NCBI GenBank assembly: GCA_031761405.1
Contig: JASEVX010000003.1
Location: 114,269,831-114,333,830 of the forward strand
DNA from: Serripes groenlandicus
Taxonomy: Eukaryota > Mollusca > Bivalvia > Cardiida > Cardiidae
DNA length: 64,000 nt
Reading direction: 5' to 3'
Each line of letters starts with the position of its first letter. Position 1 is the first letter of the stretch. The translations under genes were made by a program, and so were the position numbers. The notes below the pieces were generated by a model. That model saw nothing but the letters and a program-made list of their open reading frames with translations, had not been told where the DNA came from and searched no databases. Positions 1 through 12,800 of this stretch are shown here, piece after piece.

Positions 1-88
1 AAAAACTGAAGGCTGATGGGGGTAAGGGCTATGAAAAATGAAGAATGAGTACCAGCCTGCCACTTAATTCGTGCAGTTTTGTTAGGAA

Positions 89-305
89 CGCCTCGGTGGT
101 GTCATGGTTATGATGTCCGTCCCGAGAGCAAGCGACCAGTGTTTAATCCCCGGTCGGGTCATACAAAATACTTGAAAGTGGGAGTAGTTATTTCTCTCCA
201 TGGTGCTAAGTGTTGCGGACGGATGGACTGGCGTAAGGAAAAACTTTAAAACAGCACTTATAATTTACACAGGAAACGCCGTAAAACGACTGAAATCCTG
301 TTTTG
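89..305 (+). mobile_element. Degenerate tRNA-derived SINE
   Basis: A tRNA-like head (TCGGTGGTGTCATGG, later GTTTAATCCCCGGTCGGG) and a decayed tail near 280-300 (GAAACGCCGTAAAACGACTG). No target duplication seen. Confidence 0.45.
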
Positions 306-541
306 AGCAATGTATCATTTCCCCAAAACACTTGTAAGTTTACGTCATCTGTTTCATCGAAAGAGTTATATGTGACAGATAGACCAAGATATGCCCATAC
401 TGTTTCCTGTGATTAAACGTGTTGCTCCGATCCTTCAATGTTCGATTTAAAACCACATTAAACAACATGGAAGACCAAGATATACAAAAGTCTTTGTTAG
501 CTCTATATCGCCTGATATTCAATTAGTAGATCATTGGACGC

Positions 542-829
542 GAGCCCAGCGCCGGTGGCTCAATCGGTAGCGACGCGGGCTGTCAAAATAGGTTAGAGTT
601 AGAACTCCAGCTCATCCTAAAAAATGTCCGATGTTTGACAAAATTCACTGTGACTCGCGTCATTCGTTTTCCACCAATGGGCTTATAGTATATGTGGAAA
701 ACCAGCCAGTTGCTTGGAAAGTATGGTGTGGGAAAGCCAGAAAACGCATGAGTAGGTGAACTGGCCGCCGTGATATGACTGCGAAATGGTTGAAAACGGC
801 GTTCAACCATGTAATCAATCAATATATCG
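542..829 (+). mobile_element. Degenerate SINE, AGCTCAGTCGG family
   Basis: Box-A-like GGTGGCTCAATCGGTAG, body CATTCGTTTTCCACCAATGG, tail GCCGCCGTGATATGACTG and ending ATCAATCAAT. The box B region is badly decayed. Confidence 0.6.
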
Positions 830-1117
830 TAGGGCGAAAACATATCTGAAATCACGGATGATTAACTCAGCAGGATGAGAGTTAATTCTTTACCTGATAT
901 AAACGACTTCCGACAGCTTTTGTAAGCAATATATATCTTTTGAAAACATTGTTGAAAGAGAAGAATTACCTAAAAACAAGCTATTTCTCCTTTTTCCTCA
1001 ATATTTCCCAAAAACTGTATCAACTTTTCAATATTTCATTTTTTTCCACGGATGTTTGCAATCCAGACGAAACAGACATCGAGCGTGTTTATAAAACATG
1101 AATCGATGTATAATTAA
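830..1117. other. No gene; faint foldback-1 remnant
   Basis: About 930-1030 has GAAAACATTGTTGAAAGAG and a decayed opposite arm typical of foldback-1. Nothing else seen. Confidence 0.3.
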
Positions 1118-1149
1118 GTTACTTAATTATACGTCAATTCATTTTAAAG

Positions 1150-1199
1150 TTTAAACCAGGGTCTTTCAAATAGTACTATTTGAAAGACTCTGTTTAAAC
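1150..1199. repeat. 50-bp palindrome
   Basis: Arms run from GTTTAAACC inward to a centre at CAAATAGTACTATTTG; three-base mismatches near the ends. Unit 2 has only one GTTTAAACT here. Confidence 0.75.
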
Positions 1200-1416
1200 T
1201 AAATCTAGGCAAAATATTTTAAACTCCGATTTCATAATCAGTACATGTACTTCATAATCCTATTAAACTAAGAGTCGAATGTCTTCAAATTACCTCTTTT
1301 AACTAGCATTATGTCCGAGCGTTCACTGTGTTAGGGCAATCTCAATACACACCAGATCCCTCTTTGTTCCATGGAAAAAATATAGATCGTGTTAATATTA
1401 AGAAATAAACTATCAA

Positions 1417-1550
1417 AAACCGTGGTTTATTGGCGAATAAACAATAGTTTGTCGTTCTGATGCGTTGTAATTAACCACGAAGGCCTTCGTGGTTAATTAC
1501 AACGCATCAGAACGACAAACTATTGTTTATTCGCCAATAAACCATGGTTT
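1417..1550. repeat. 134-bp near-perfect palindrome
   Basis: Centred on AAGGCCTT at 1483/1484, arms of 67 bases with one mismatch (1422/1545). Only the right arm exists in unit 2 (about 2213-2300). Confidence 0.9.
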
Positions 1551-1967
1551 GTGAAAGTTCATTCCGATTCGAACATGACCCGACACCTTAACAAAATGGA
1601 AATAAATGTTTTCCATTGGTTATTGAGGAATAATCAACGGTTATTTTCTTCGATTTCTATAAGCAAGGAAAACAACGTCATGTTAGAATCATGAATACAT
1701 AATCGTTCTATTTGTGTTTGTTCATTTAATTGCAGGCGATGCAATAAATCTGCTTGTGGTTATGCCTAGTATATGCTCCTACAATGCACCAGATGCACGT
1801 CTGTGCGTATACTTGAATTTAATCTAGGTACGCCCATGGAAAGGGTTAACAGGGAAGTTCGTATCTCATACCCAATGCTGTCTGATTAAACATATCTATA
1901 TAAAGATTACTGATAAGCGACTCAAGATATCTCAATATCAATTTTGACCTCAAATTACCCTTTCCCA

Positions 1968-2710
1968 GTTACTTAATTATACGTCGATTCATTTTAAAGT
2001 TTAAACTAAATCTAGGCAAAATATTTTAAACTCCGATTTCATAATTACTTCATAATCCTATTAAACTAAGCCAGAACTCGAATGTCTTCAAATTACCGCA
2101 TTTAACTAGCATCTGTCCCAGCGTTCACTGTGTTAGGGCAATCTCAATACACACCAGATCCCTCTTTGTTCCATGGAAACAATATAGATCGTGTTAAAAT
2201 TAAGAAATAAACGAAGGCCGTAGGCCTGAGTGGTTAATTACAACCCATTAGAACGACAAACCATTGTTTTTTCGCCAATAATCCACGGTTTTTGATAGTT
2301 CTTTTCGATTCTAACATGACCCGACACCTTAACAAAAGAGAAATAAATGTTTTCCATTGGTTATTGACGAATAATCAACGGTTATTTTCTTCGCTCTCTA
2401 TAGGCAAGGAAAACAACGTCATGTTAGAATCATGAATACATGATCGTTCTATTTTTGTGTGTTTATTTAATTGCAGGCGATGCAATACATCTGCTTGTGG
2501 TTATGCCTAGTATATGCTCCTACAATGCACCAGATGCACGTCTGTGCGTATACATTTTTGATTTCAATCTAGGTACGCCCCTGGAAAGGGTTAACAGGGA
2601 AGTTCGTATCTCATACCCAATGCTGTCTGATAAAACACATTTGCATATAGATTACTGATAAGCGACTCAAGATATCTCAATATCAATTTTGACCTCAAGT
2701 TATCCTTTCC
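1968..2710. repeat. Tandem duplication, unit 2
   Basis: Same order as unit 1 but lacking the extra palindrome arms. It runs into a full foldback-1 copy whose first 13 bases mark the duplication boundary. Confidence 0.8.
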
Positions 2711-2906
2711 CACATACAACACATCTACAGCAGAATGCTTTAGTAGTTAATGTTAGTATAATAAGTGTATATAGTTTAAAAACAGAATGACAAATACATG
2801 TATAAATAAATGCTCATTATGAGCAATTTCCCCTTTTGCTACAATGTTTTTAAAATTTGTCTGATGCAGAGGCGTCAGCAAGCTTCTGTATGTGGGAAAG
2901 GGTTAA
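2699..2906. mobile_element. Foldback-1 element (reference copy)
   Basis: Family definition: about 200-230 bp, termini TAACCCTTTCCCACATA and its inverse TATGTGGGAAAGGGTTA. Subterminal CTGCAGCAGACGACTTT and a central hairpin of AGGAGAAATTGCTC facing GAGCAATTTCTCCTTTTG. No coding capacity, so a MITE-like non-autonomous element. More than 20 copies lie in this window. Confidence 0.75.
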
Positions 2907-3046
2907 TATTTAGTTCAAACGAAAAGAATCGATAACGGAACAGAATATTTTGTTTTATGATTATGCTCATTCTCATCTTGGTCTAAATTGTTCGGTATTG
3001 TGTTTTAAAGTCGTGCATTACAGGATACGCAAATGTTGTTTATTTT

Positions 3047-3243
3047 CAACCCTTTCCAGCATACAACAAATCTGCAGCAGAGAACTTTGAACATTATCTT
3101 GGCAACAATGTGGAAAATCTGTGTAAATAAAGGTTTAATTATCTAATCGAGTTGAAAATCTTGTGGCAAAAGAAGAAATTGCTCATCTCAAGCAAATCTC
3201 TGGTTTTGCAACAACTTTTCCAAAAGTCGTCTGTTGCAGATGG
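3047..3243. mobile_element. Foldback-1 copy, 3' tip missing
   Basis: Begins CAACCCTTTCCAGCATAC; ends inside the subterminal CGTCTGTTGCAGATG. Confidence 0.6.
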
Positions 3244-3319
3244 GTCCAATTGGCGGTATAAGACGAACCTGTGATTCTGCTCCCATTTCATTGTAGTTAT
3301 GGACAAACAGGGAAGTGAT

Positions 3320-3568
3320 TTGAGCCGTTCCACGAGAAAACCAACATTATATACTCCGCGTAATGTATCGACCCGGATCAATCTAAGCATGCCGCGCATG
3401 CTAACCCGGAGACTTTTCGCCTCCTGTGGATTTTCTATTTTTTACTATGTTCCTCTATTCACCTGTGACGGAATGTGTCGAACCAGATAAGCCTGCGCGG
3501 ACTGCACAGACTAATCTGGGTCGATACATTACGCAGAGCCCATCATTTTTTTTTCGTGGAACGGCTCA
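3320..3568. mobile_element. Foldback-2 element (reference copy)
   Basis: Family definition: about 250 bp, long inverted ends TGAGCCGTTCCACGAGAAAA and inner TGTATCGACCCGGATCA facing GGGTCGATACATTACGCA. The asymmetric middle includes TTTTCGCCTCCTGTGGATTT. No ORF of note. At least eight copies here. Confidence 0.75.
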
Positions 3569-3904
3569 TTTAGTGGTTTACGACCGCATACCATTATTAT
3601 GAGATACCATTATTTACTTTCAGCTGCAGTCTTATGCATTAAAGAACAGAACAAGAATTATATGAAAAATACTTCAAAGGAAATCTTACAGTATCTTAAC
3701 CCAATACAACAGGACCAACGACTATACAAACGATGTGAATAAGGCGTATAGATAAAGGATTACTAATATATCGTGTGGTTTACATGTACATATAAATGAC
3801 ATCGGTGATTAAATTTAAATATTAACAATAACATTACATTTATTTATATGTCACAAGACTCTGGACATTTTAGAGAGTAGTATTACTGACAGTATACGTG
3901 AATT
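3569..3904. other. Tetraspanin 5' flank
   Basis: No gene or repeat recognised. No convincing TATA box close to the ATG at 3905; the promoter cannot be placed. Confidence 0.3.
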
Positions 3905-3964
3905 ATGGGGTGCTGTGATAGCTGCGGTCGTTTTATACTAATTGTGATTAACGGATTATTTTCG
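3905..3964 (+). CDS. Tetraspanin exon 1
   Basis: Encodes 20 residues starting MGCCDSCGRF and entering TM1, then donor GTAAGA. The membrane-proximal cysteines are typical palmitoylation sites in this family. The start is the only ATG giving a family-like N-terminus. No convincing TATA box was seen upstream. Confidence 0.75.
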
Positions 3965-6779
3965 GTAAGACTGTTCAATAATTTACCCCCACCCATCCCT
4001 TTTCAAAATTGTTTTTCAACTATGTTTATTAATTTTACACGTACTTTTAAAGGTATAACCTTTTCAAACATATAACAATCTAAAATATGAAGGCTTGAAT
4101 ATACATTGACAATCGCTATAAATGAAATTATAATTATTGAATATGGTTGAGTACTTTGTGGCAAACAGGAAAATGGCTCGTACTGGGTAATTTTTTCGTT
4201 TGCCAAACATTTCAACTCTAATTCTTTGCGTAAAATGTGTCAAATGCGTCGATATGTTGGAAAGGGTTAAGATTTGATATATCTCACCGTGTTTTAAATG
4301 AATACGAATATGAAAATATAAGCGATCTTAAAATCGGCAAAATCGTATAAATAAGGAATTTTGATAACACGCTTGCTGTTAATCCCAAACATTGGAAAGT
4401 ACAGACTATTCTCTAGGTTTTAGTGATAATCATTTACAGCAAATCTTCAAATGAAAACATAATGCCTGTCCACATATCAGTAAATGAAAGCTGTACCGAC
4501 GCACAGACGGACGGCGTGATCCCGGGGGGTAACTCCCTATGAAGGTAGACGACGTTAAACATGCCGATACAAACCAGGCTAACACAGGCTCTTTAATGAA
4601 TCCTTACGCCATTTCTGCAATAGGGCAGTAACACTATTGCAAAACAATACACCAGTATTGAACAGTTATCTTACAAAATAATACTGACTTATTTAGCTTT
4701 ATGACTAAAGTCCTTTACATTCAGTAACATATTTCGCGACAAAACCAGTGAACTGAAAAAATGCTAAAAAAAAATCAAATGTCTGTTCATTTTTAGCTCA
4801 CCTGAGCATGAAATGCTTGGGGTGATCTATTACATGGACTATGCATGAAGTATCGACCCGGATCAGCCTAAGCATGCCGCACAGGCTTACCCGGATACAC
4901 ACTTTTCGCCTCCTGTGGATTTTCTGTTTCAGGAATCATTACGCTATACCTCTATCCCACTGAGACGAAATGTGTCGGCCTGGATCAGTCTGCGCGGACT
5001 GCGCAGGCTGATCTGGGTCGATACATTACGCAGAGGCCCCAATGTTGTTTTTTCTGTCGGGACGGCTCATATTGCCAATGATATTCAAGATACTTCCTAA
5101 ATAGAGTACTGCAGAATATTTTTGCCTAGAGATACGTGACTTTTAAATCAGGTGGGCGATAAAGGTCGATCATGGTCCTCTTGCTGTACACACCTTGTGA
5201 TTCAACCCTTTCCCATATATGACGAATCTACAGCGGACGACATTGAAAATATCTCCCTAAAGGAAGGTATACGTATTGAAAAGAGTTGGAGCATATTGTG
5301 GCCGAAGTAGAAATTGGTCATTATGATCAATTTATCCTTTTGTCACACTGTTTTTAAAGGTCGTCTGAATGCATTGGCGTCAAAAAGCGCCTATATGTTT
5401 GAAAGGATAACTTATTCATTTCTTTTCACCAGGTAGTAGGGATTCTGCTGTTTACAGTCGGGTGCATCGTACGATTTGGGACGGACGTTACCGACGTCTA
5501 TCTCCAAGACGCATACAATGCGTTTACGAAGGCCCTCGAAACTGCCGGAGTTAAAGCGGACATCTCCGGCTTAAACATCGGAGAGCTTGTTGGTGACGCC
5601 ACTATCGCCTTCATTGTGATCGGTGCATTCTTCTTTTTGCTTGGAATTATGGGATGTATTGGGGCGTGCTGTAAAGTCAGATTCCTGCTCATCGTGGTAT
5701 GTATTGTGTGATTTTATAAACGATTTTCGACTTGCAGACGTATTTTGACGCATCTACAGCAGGCGACCTTTGAAAACATTCCGTTATAAGGTGAAATTGC
5801 TGATCGTCAGCAGTTTTTCATTTTGTCACGATGTTTTTAACTTTATGAATTATATTTCGAATTATTAACATTTTCCACAGCTTTGCCTAGATGTTGTTAA
5901 AATCAATGTTTATTGTATGTGGGAAAGGATTAAGTTTTATTTTCAATTAATTATTTTGTCAGGTTTTTTTTTTCGATATATCTGAAGCAAATGACTTTGA
6001 AAAAAGGCTTTTCTGTAACTGAAAGTATAATTTTACAAAAAGAGTAAAAACGTTGAATAAAAATCTTGAAATAGGGCAAAGACAGGAAAGTGAATACAAA
6101 GAAAATAATTATGAAAACAACAAAAAAGAACACAAATAAGCAAGGAATGGAACAATCATTTAAAGGGGGTATTTCATTTGTTCATAATCAGCATAGTTAT
6201 AACAATTCATTTATAGTAGTTTATGCAATGGTAGCATTTTTCTTGATGAACAACAGCTTCTTTGCTTTACTAAAATTGTCATTCCTCGGAAAATACCTTT
6301 AAAGATCAACTAATACAAAAAGAAGAAGTGAAACGAGAAGAAGCGAAACACCAAACAGTGATATTTAGCATCCTCATTGTTAAACCTTTCACGCGTAGAC
6401 CAAACTTTGATAACATATTTGCACAAATGTGAAAATTCTTATAAATGAGGGTCGTTTTTAGCAATTTCTCCTTTTGTCATATTGTTAGCAATAGTTGTCT
6501 ACTGCAGAGGTATCAGAAAACGTCTGTTTGAGGGAAAACGGTTAAAAGCCCACTAAAGTTACACCTTACTAGTTTAAAGCTTATTAATAACGATGCAAAA
6601 ACCTGCGATAAGGCCTCTTATCACCTTACGCGTGTCCTATCTTCATATTTAACTTAATTAAATATATATAAGCAATCTGCAGCAGATGACTTTGAAATCA
6701 TATCGGCAAACATATGAAAAACCTCTAAAAAACGGGTCAACGTAAACTCATCTCGTGTATGTGATAAAAAAAAAAAACC

Positions 6780-6810
<31 letters not shown>

Positions 6811-9800
6811 CAAAGTCAACGTAAACTCATCTCGTTTATGTGATAAAAGAAACACACACCAAAAACAACAACACAAAGTCAACGTAAACTCATCTCGTTT
6901 ATGTGATAAAAAAACCCAAACAACACACCACAAAAACAACACAAAGTCAACGTAAACTCATCTCGTTTATGTGAACAACCGGGTCAACGTAAACCAATCC
7001 CGTTTGTGTGATACCAAGGGGTCAACGGGTCAACGTAAACTCATCTCGTTTATGGGATAAAACGGGTCAACGTAAACCCATCTCCTTCATGTAATAAAAA
7101 CGGGTCAACGTAAAACCCATCTCGTTTATGTGATAAAAACGGGTCAACGTAAATCCCATCTCGTTTGTGTGATAAAAAGGGGTCAACATAAACCCATCTC
7201 GTTTATGTGATAACAGGGCAACATAAACCAATCTCGTTTATGTGATAACAACGGGTACACGTAAACTCATCTCGTTTATGTGATACGCCGGGTCAACGTA
7301 AACACATCTCGTTTATGTGATAACGGGATCAATGTAAACACATCTCGTTTATGTGATAACAATAAATATGAGTCTGGTATAGCGACTCGGGGTTTTAATG
7401 CATCTTCGTACAGTGAAACCTCAGGTGAGCCTGTCCACACTGTCGAACCAGCGACTTCACCGTCTACATGTAGTTTATAAATATCTAAATGCAATTTCTT
7501 ATGCCAACATGTATAAATAAATCAAATATGGTTGTAAAATTGCTGAACTCCAGAATAATTTTTTTATAGTCATAGTTTTAAAACTGTTCAAAAGTTGTCT
7601 TGAAATGTTAGAATCGTAATTATGGGATAAAATTAGTGTAGTCATTTCACTTCCAGTATAATAAACATCTAAATATTGATCGTTTATGCATGATTTTTTA
7701 CATACCCAGTAAGCCGAATTCTTAATTTTTTCATGACTTTCAATTGCCAGTTTTACAACATTTACTTCCAAAAAAGTTTTGAACTACTTCTCACTTACCT
7801 TGTTGTCACACTAAGCAATATTTGCAGAAGTTTCAACATTTCAAAAATGTTGATCTCCATCGGGAGTTCAGCACCTTTAAAGTGGAGTGGCATTAAGGTC
7901 TCAAGCCGCTGGGTAATATGTACAATATGTTTTTGTTTCAGTACACCATTATTCTGCTGACAATATTTGCCGCTGAGCTTGTGTTCGTCATTCTGCTGTT
8001 TACTATTAGATCAAAAGTAAGTATTACCCTCCCTTTCCATCGTGCAACCGTTTACTATTAGATCAAATGAAAGTTAACCCATCCCTGTCCCACGTGCAAT
8101 ACATCTACAGCAGACGACTTTAAAACATCTAATTAAAAATATCGAATATTTCTCACAAGGTAAATGTAATTATTGAATAAAGTCGAAACTCATTACGAAC
8201 ATTGTTTTCTTTTGTCACAATAGTTCAACCCTTTCCCACCTATATTCGCATTTTGACGCAATAGCAGCAGACGACTTTTGAAAACATTGTGGCCAAAGGT
8301 GAAATTCATCATGATGAACAATATCTCCTTTCGCCACAATGTTTTGAATTTTAACTATCAATTAAGCTATCGTTTATGGAGAATTGTTCGGTTTTTGTCA
8401 CTATGTTTTCAAAGTCGACTGCTGAAGATTTGTTGTATGTGGGAAAGGGTTAAACAATCGTCTGCTATAGTAATCTATAAATAAATTACTCTCCTCCTCG
8501 ACCGGGCTAATCGTCCCTGATTCCTTATGTGAAAGTCTTTCATAATTGCTAAAACATTATTCCATTGATAACATTGGTTGCCTTGGCAGCTTGTGAAATT
8601 ATCATGTCGAAAAGTACTGGCCCGACTTGAAAAAGTGCGAAAAGCAATTGTTGTTTAAAGTATCGTATAGCGGGAATATAGTGATAGCTGATACATATTG
8701 GAGTATTCTTTCAAGCATATACCTATATAGTTTCTGCTATAAGTATTGCAAAAAAGAGCTTAAGAGTATTTTCAATAATAACTTCACGATACATAAAACT
8801 GGGCATATTTGCTTTCCCTAATAAATCACATGCATTCATGTCATGCATGTCATTAAATCAATACCCAAACTTCGCTCGCTCGTATATAAATTTAATTATT
8901 GCCTCATACAGGTTGTCTCAGATTGACCCCAAGTTGCGTCAGCCAATCAAATTGGCGCCTACAAATTAGGTTGTTGATTGAACAGTGCGATTGCATTGGA
9001 CATAAGTGTGTAGTAGGGCTTTTTATAAGACATATGTACAGCAAGGAAGTTTAGTCAGACTTAAATGTTATTAATGCATTCTTTAACAGGTTGATGGTTG
9101 GTTGAGAGACCCAGTGGTTGAAGAATTGAAGAAAGCGTACACTGGTATGAACGGAACAGATGCTTTCACATTGGCCATGAACTTTGTAATGCACGAGGTA
9201 ATATATAAAATCGAAGTCGCTCGATATTTGTACCATTACAGTGATAGGCAATATATATGAAATAAAGGAATTTGTATCGTAACAGTGATAGGTAATATAT
9301 GAAATCGAGATCTATCGAACAGGTATCACTACAGTGATACGTAATATATGGTGTCGAGGTTTCTGGAACAGGTGTTTGTATATTTACGGTGATAGGTAAT
9401 ATATGAAATTGAGGACTCTTGAACAGGAACTTGTATCGTTACAGTTGTAAGTAATATATGCCATCGCGGTCTCTGGAACAGGTATTTGTATCGTTACAGT
9501 AGATAATATATGACATCGCATTGACTCTAAAGAGGTGTTGGCTCTACAGAGATTTCGATTCTACAGAGGTTTCGATTCTACAGAGGGTCTACAGAGGTTT
9601 CGATTCTACAGAGGTTTCGATTCTACAGAGATTTCGATTCTACAGAGATTTGAGGTTTCGATTCTACAGAGATTTCGATTCTACAGAGATTTCGATTCTC
9701 CAGAGGTTTCGATTCTACAGAGATTTCGATTCTACAGAGGTTTCGATTATACAGAGGTTTCGATTCTACAGAGGTGTTGGCTCTACAGAGGTGTTGGCTC

Positions 9801-12800
9801 TACAGAGGTGTTGGCTCTACAGAGGTGTTGGCTCCACATAGATGTTAGCTCCACAGATGTGTTGGCTCTACACAGAGGTGTTGACTCTCAGATATTTTGG
9901 CTCTACAGAGGTGTTGGCTCCACAGAGGTGTTAGCTCCACAGAGGTGTTGGCTCTACACAGAGGTGTTGACTCTCAGATACTTTGGCTCTACAGAGGTGT
10001 TGACTCTACAGAGGTGTTGGCTCCACAGAGGTGTTGGCTCTACACAGAGGTGTTGACTCTCAGATGTTTTGGCTCTACAGAGGTTTCAATTATACAGAGG
10101 TGTTGGCTCTACAGATATGTTGGCTCCACAGAGGTGTTGGCTATACAGATGTTTCGATTCTACAGAGGTGTTGGCTCCACAGAGGTGTTGGCTCTACAGA
10201 GGTGTTGGCTCTACAGAGGTGTTGGCTCCACAGAGGTGTTGGCTCTACAGAAGTGTTGGCTGTACAGAGGTGTTGACTCTACAGGGTATCGGATCTACAG
10301 AGGTTTTTGCTCTAAAGAAGTGTTGGCTCTACAGAGGTGTTGGCTCTACACAGAGGTGTTGACTCTACACAGAGGTGTTGACTCTACACAGAGGTGTTGA
10401 CTCTACACAGAGGTGTTGACTCTACACAGAGGTGTTGACTCTACAGGGTATTGGATCTACAGAGCTGCCACCATTGGAGGTTATACCGTCGTTATATTCG
10501 GCATTACTGTGAAATTGTATTAATCAATCATGTTAACCTTTCGCTGACCTTCGTACACATATAGCTGACATTATGACATACATTCGTGTTACACATATAG
10601 CTGACATTACGACATACATTCGTGTTACACATATAGCTGACATTATGATATACATTCGTGTTACACATATAGCTGACATTATGACATACATTCGTGTTAC
10701 ACATATAGCTGACATTATGACATACATTCGTGTTACACATATAGCTGACATTATGACATACATTCGTGTTATCCACGTGGATCAAGATAATCTAAATAAT
10801 TCAAATGGAATCAATTTTAAAAGAGTTTCTTGAAACCTCCTGTGAATACTCGCCGAACAGTGCATATTTAGCTATGACTGTGCGTATAGCTTACGGGTCG
10901 GTTTCACAGAGCGCTGAACTCGGCAATCTGAAGACAATTAATGGACGTTATAAATATATATATCGTTCAACAAAAGTCAGGTGAATTCCGTCACTATAAA
11001 TACAACAATAAGTAACTTTTATTCAGTTCAAAGACTATTTCTTCGTGATAAAACAGTATGTGTTTCTTTCCTCTTTCAGTTTGATTGCTGTGGGGTAGAC
11101 AGTTATACAGAATTCAACGAAACAGAAAAATGGGATGCGAGAAACATTTCAACAGTTCCAGCAATATGTTGTAAGAATGTTTCGGATGTGAACTGCATGA
11201 TATCGCCAACACCTAACAATTCATACATCGACGAAGTGAGTTATCTCCCCTATGAGTCGTATTCCGCTAACGTCAACTATTAAGTTAAACGGCAACGATC
11301 TATTCATTCAACTGAAATGTTAGCAAACGATCGCGAATTCATGCATAAATAAGTTTACAGAGTTGTCGAATAATACAAATGAAGGCCATCCTAGTCAGAT
11401 GAAACTTAGAACATTATTGTTGTTGGCTAATTTGAGACTACGGAAATGAAGACTCTTCCATGTTCGAAATCAAGCGACTCCAATTCTCCTGTAATAAGAG
11501 TTTTGGAATTTTGATAACTAACAGGCAAACGATGCTTATTTCTGGCGCGACAGCTCGCCACTCTGTATTGTTTGCAAAAACCTGAAGATTGCCATTGGCC
11601 CTAAAATAATTAATGTTATACTTAATTAAAAGGAGAAATCTGCCACAACCATAAAAAACATGCAAGTTATACATAGAGTTAGAACATCATTATTATATTT
11701 CATTTGTTCCCTTTCAATATCTTCCGAGAATTCAGTGCCCAAAAGTATAGCCCCATGCTATAGGTATATTAAACTAGAATAAAACGGCTAGAAGTGCTCA
11801 AGTTTCTCTGAAAAGATCGAATTGCGAATATTGACTTTTTAGCCAGAGATACTATTTTTAGTTGCTTTACCCCCAGAATGATTTCGGAGTTAGGCGACAC
11901 TTGAGATACCATGCTCAGTAATTCACCTGAATGGACGTAATGATATTTTCAGGGTTGTTACGATGCCATGACGTCTTGGTTGTCAGATAGCAATGGTATC
12001 ATGATTGGTGTTGGGGCAGGAGTGGCGGCCGTACAGGTAACTGACAAAGTCGGACGTCAGCACCGTCCTGATAACTTCATCTTAGACCCTTTCCCACATA
12101 CAAAACATTTACAGCAGGCGACTTTGAAAATGTCTACCAACAAATATGGAAAATCTCTATATTTGTAGGTATAAATACTGAAAACAGTTGAAAACTTCGT
12201 GACAAAAGGAGAAATTGCTCATAACGAGCAATTTCTCCTTTTGTCACGACGTTTTCAAAAGTCGTCTACTGCAGATGCGTCAACATGCGTCTACAGTTGG
12301 GAAAGGGTTGAGAAAAATAAATTATTGGAGTGTTCACACCATCACTAGGAAGCATAACCCAGAGAGATTTTCATTTGATGTGATAGTTTCCTTATCGTCT
12401 ACGTTATAAATAGTTTAGTAGAGAAACATGGTATCTGGAAGATTAAAATGTCTTACTTTCAGAGTTTAAACAATGATGGGAAGTGTATACACTGATTTAT
12501 ACGACGATTTTCAACCTCTTTTTTCAAACTGAGTTCAAAAGTCGTTGCCATCAGATAATGGGGTTTCGTTGATTGATTGGAGGTTATCGCCGTTTTTATC
12601 AATTTCTCAGTCATATCACGGCGGCCAGTTCACCTACTCATGTGTTTCCTGGTTTACTCACACCAGTACTCCACACATCAATCTTCCCAAGCAACTGGCT
12701 ACTTTTGCACATAGACTTAGCCCATTGGTGGAAGACGAATGACGCATGTCGCAATGACTTTTGTCAAACGTTGGAAAGAAAGTTGGCCGAGTCGGGATTC

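Larger units (their letters stand above)
1118..1967. repeat. Tandem duplication, unit 1 (850 bp)
   Basis: Starts GTTACTTAATTATACGTC and ends in a 13-base tip of a foldback-1 element (TTACCCTTTCCCA). Homologous to 1968-2710. Contains two palindromes that unit 2 has only as single arms. Confidence 0.8.

Noticed and set aside
9521..10400. Overlapping + strand frames with five-residue repeats
   Set aside because: Explained by the 15-bp minisatellite inside a tetraspanin intron.
10528..10833. Frames on both strands with a 12-residue repeat
   Set aside because: Explained by the 36-bp minisatellite.
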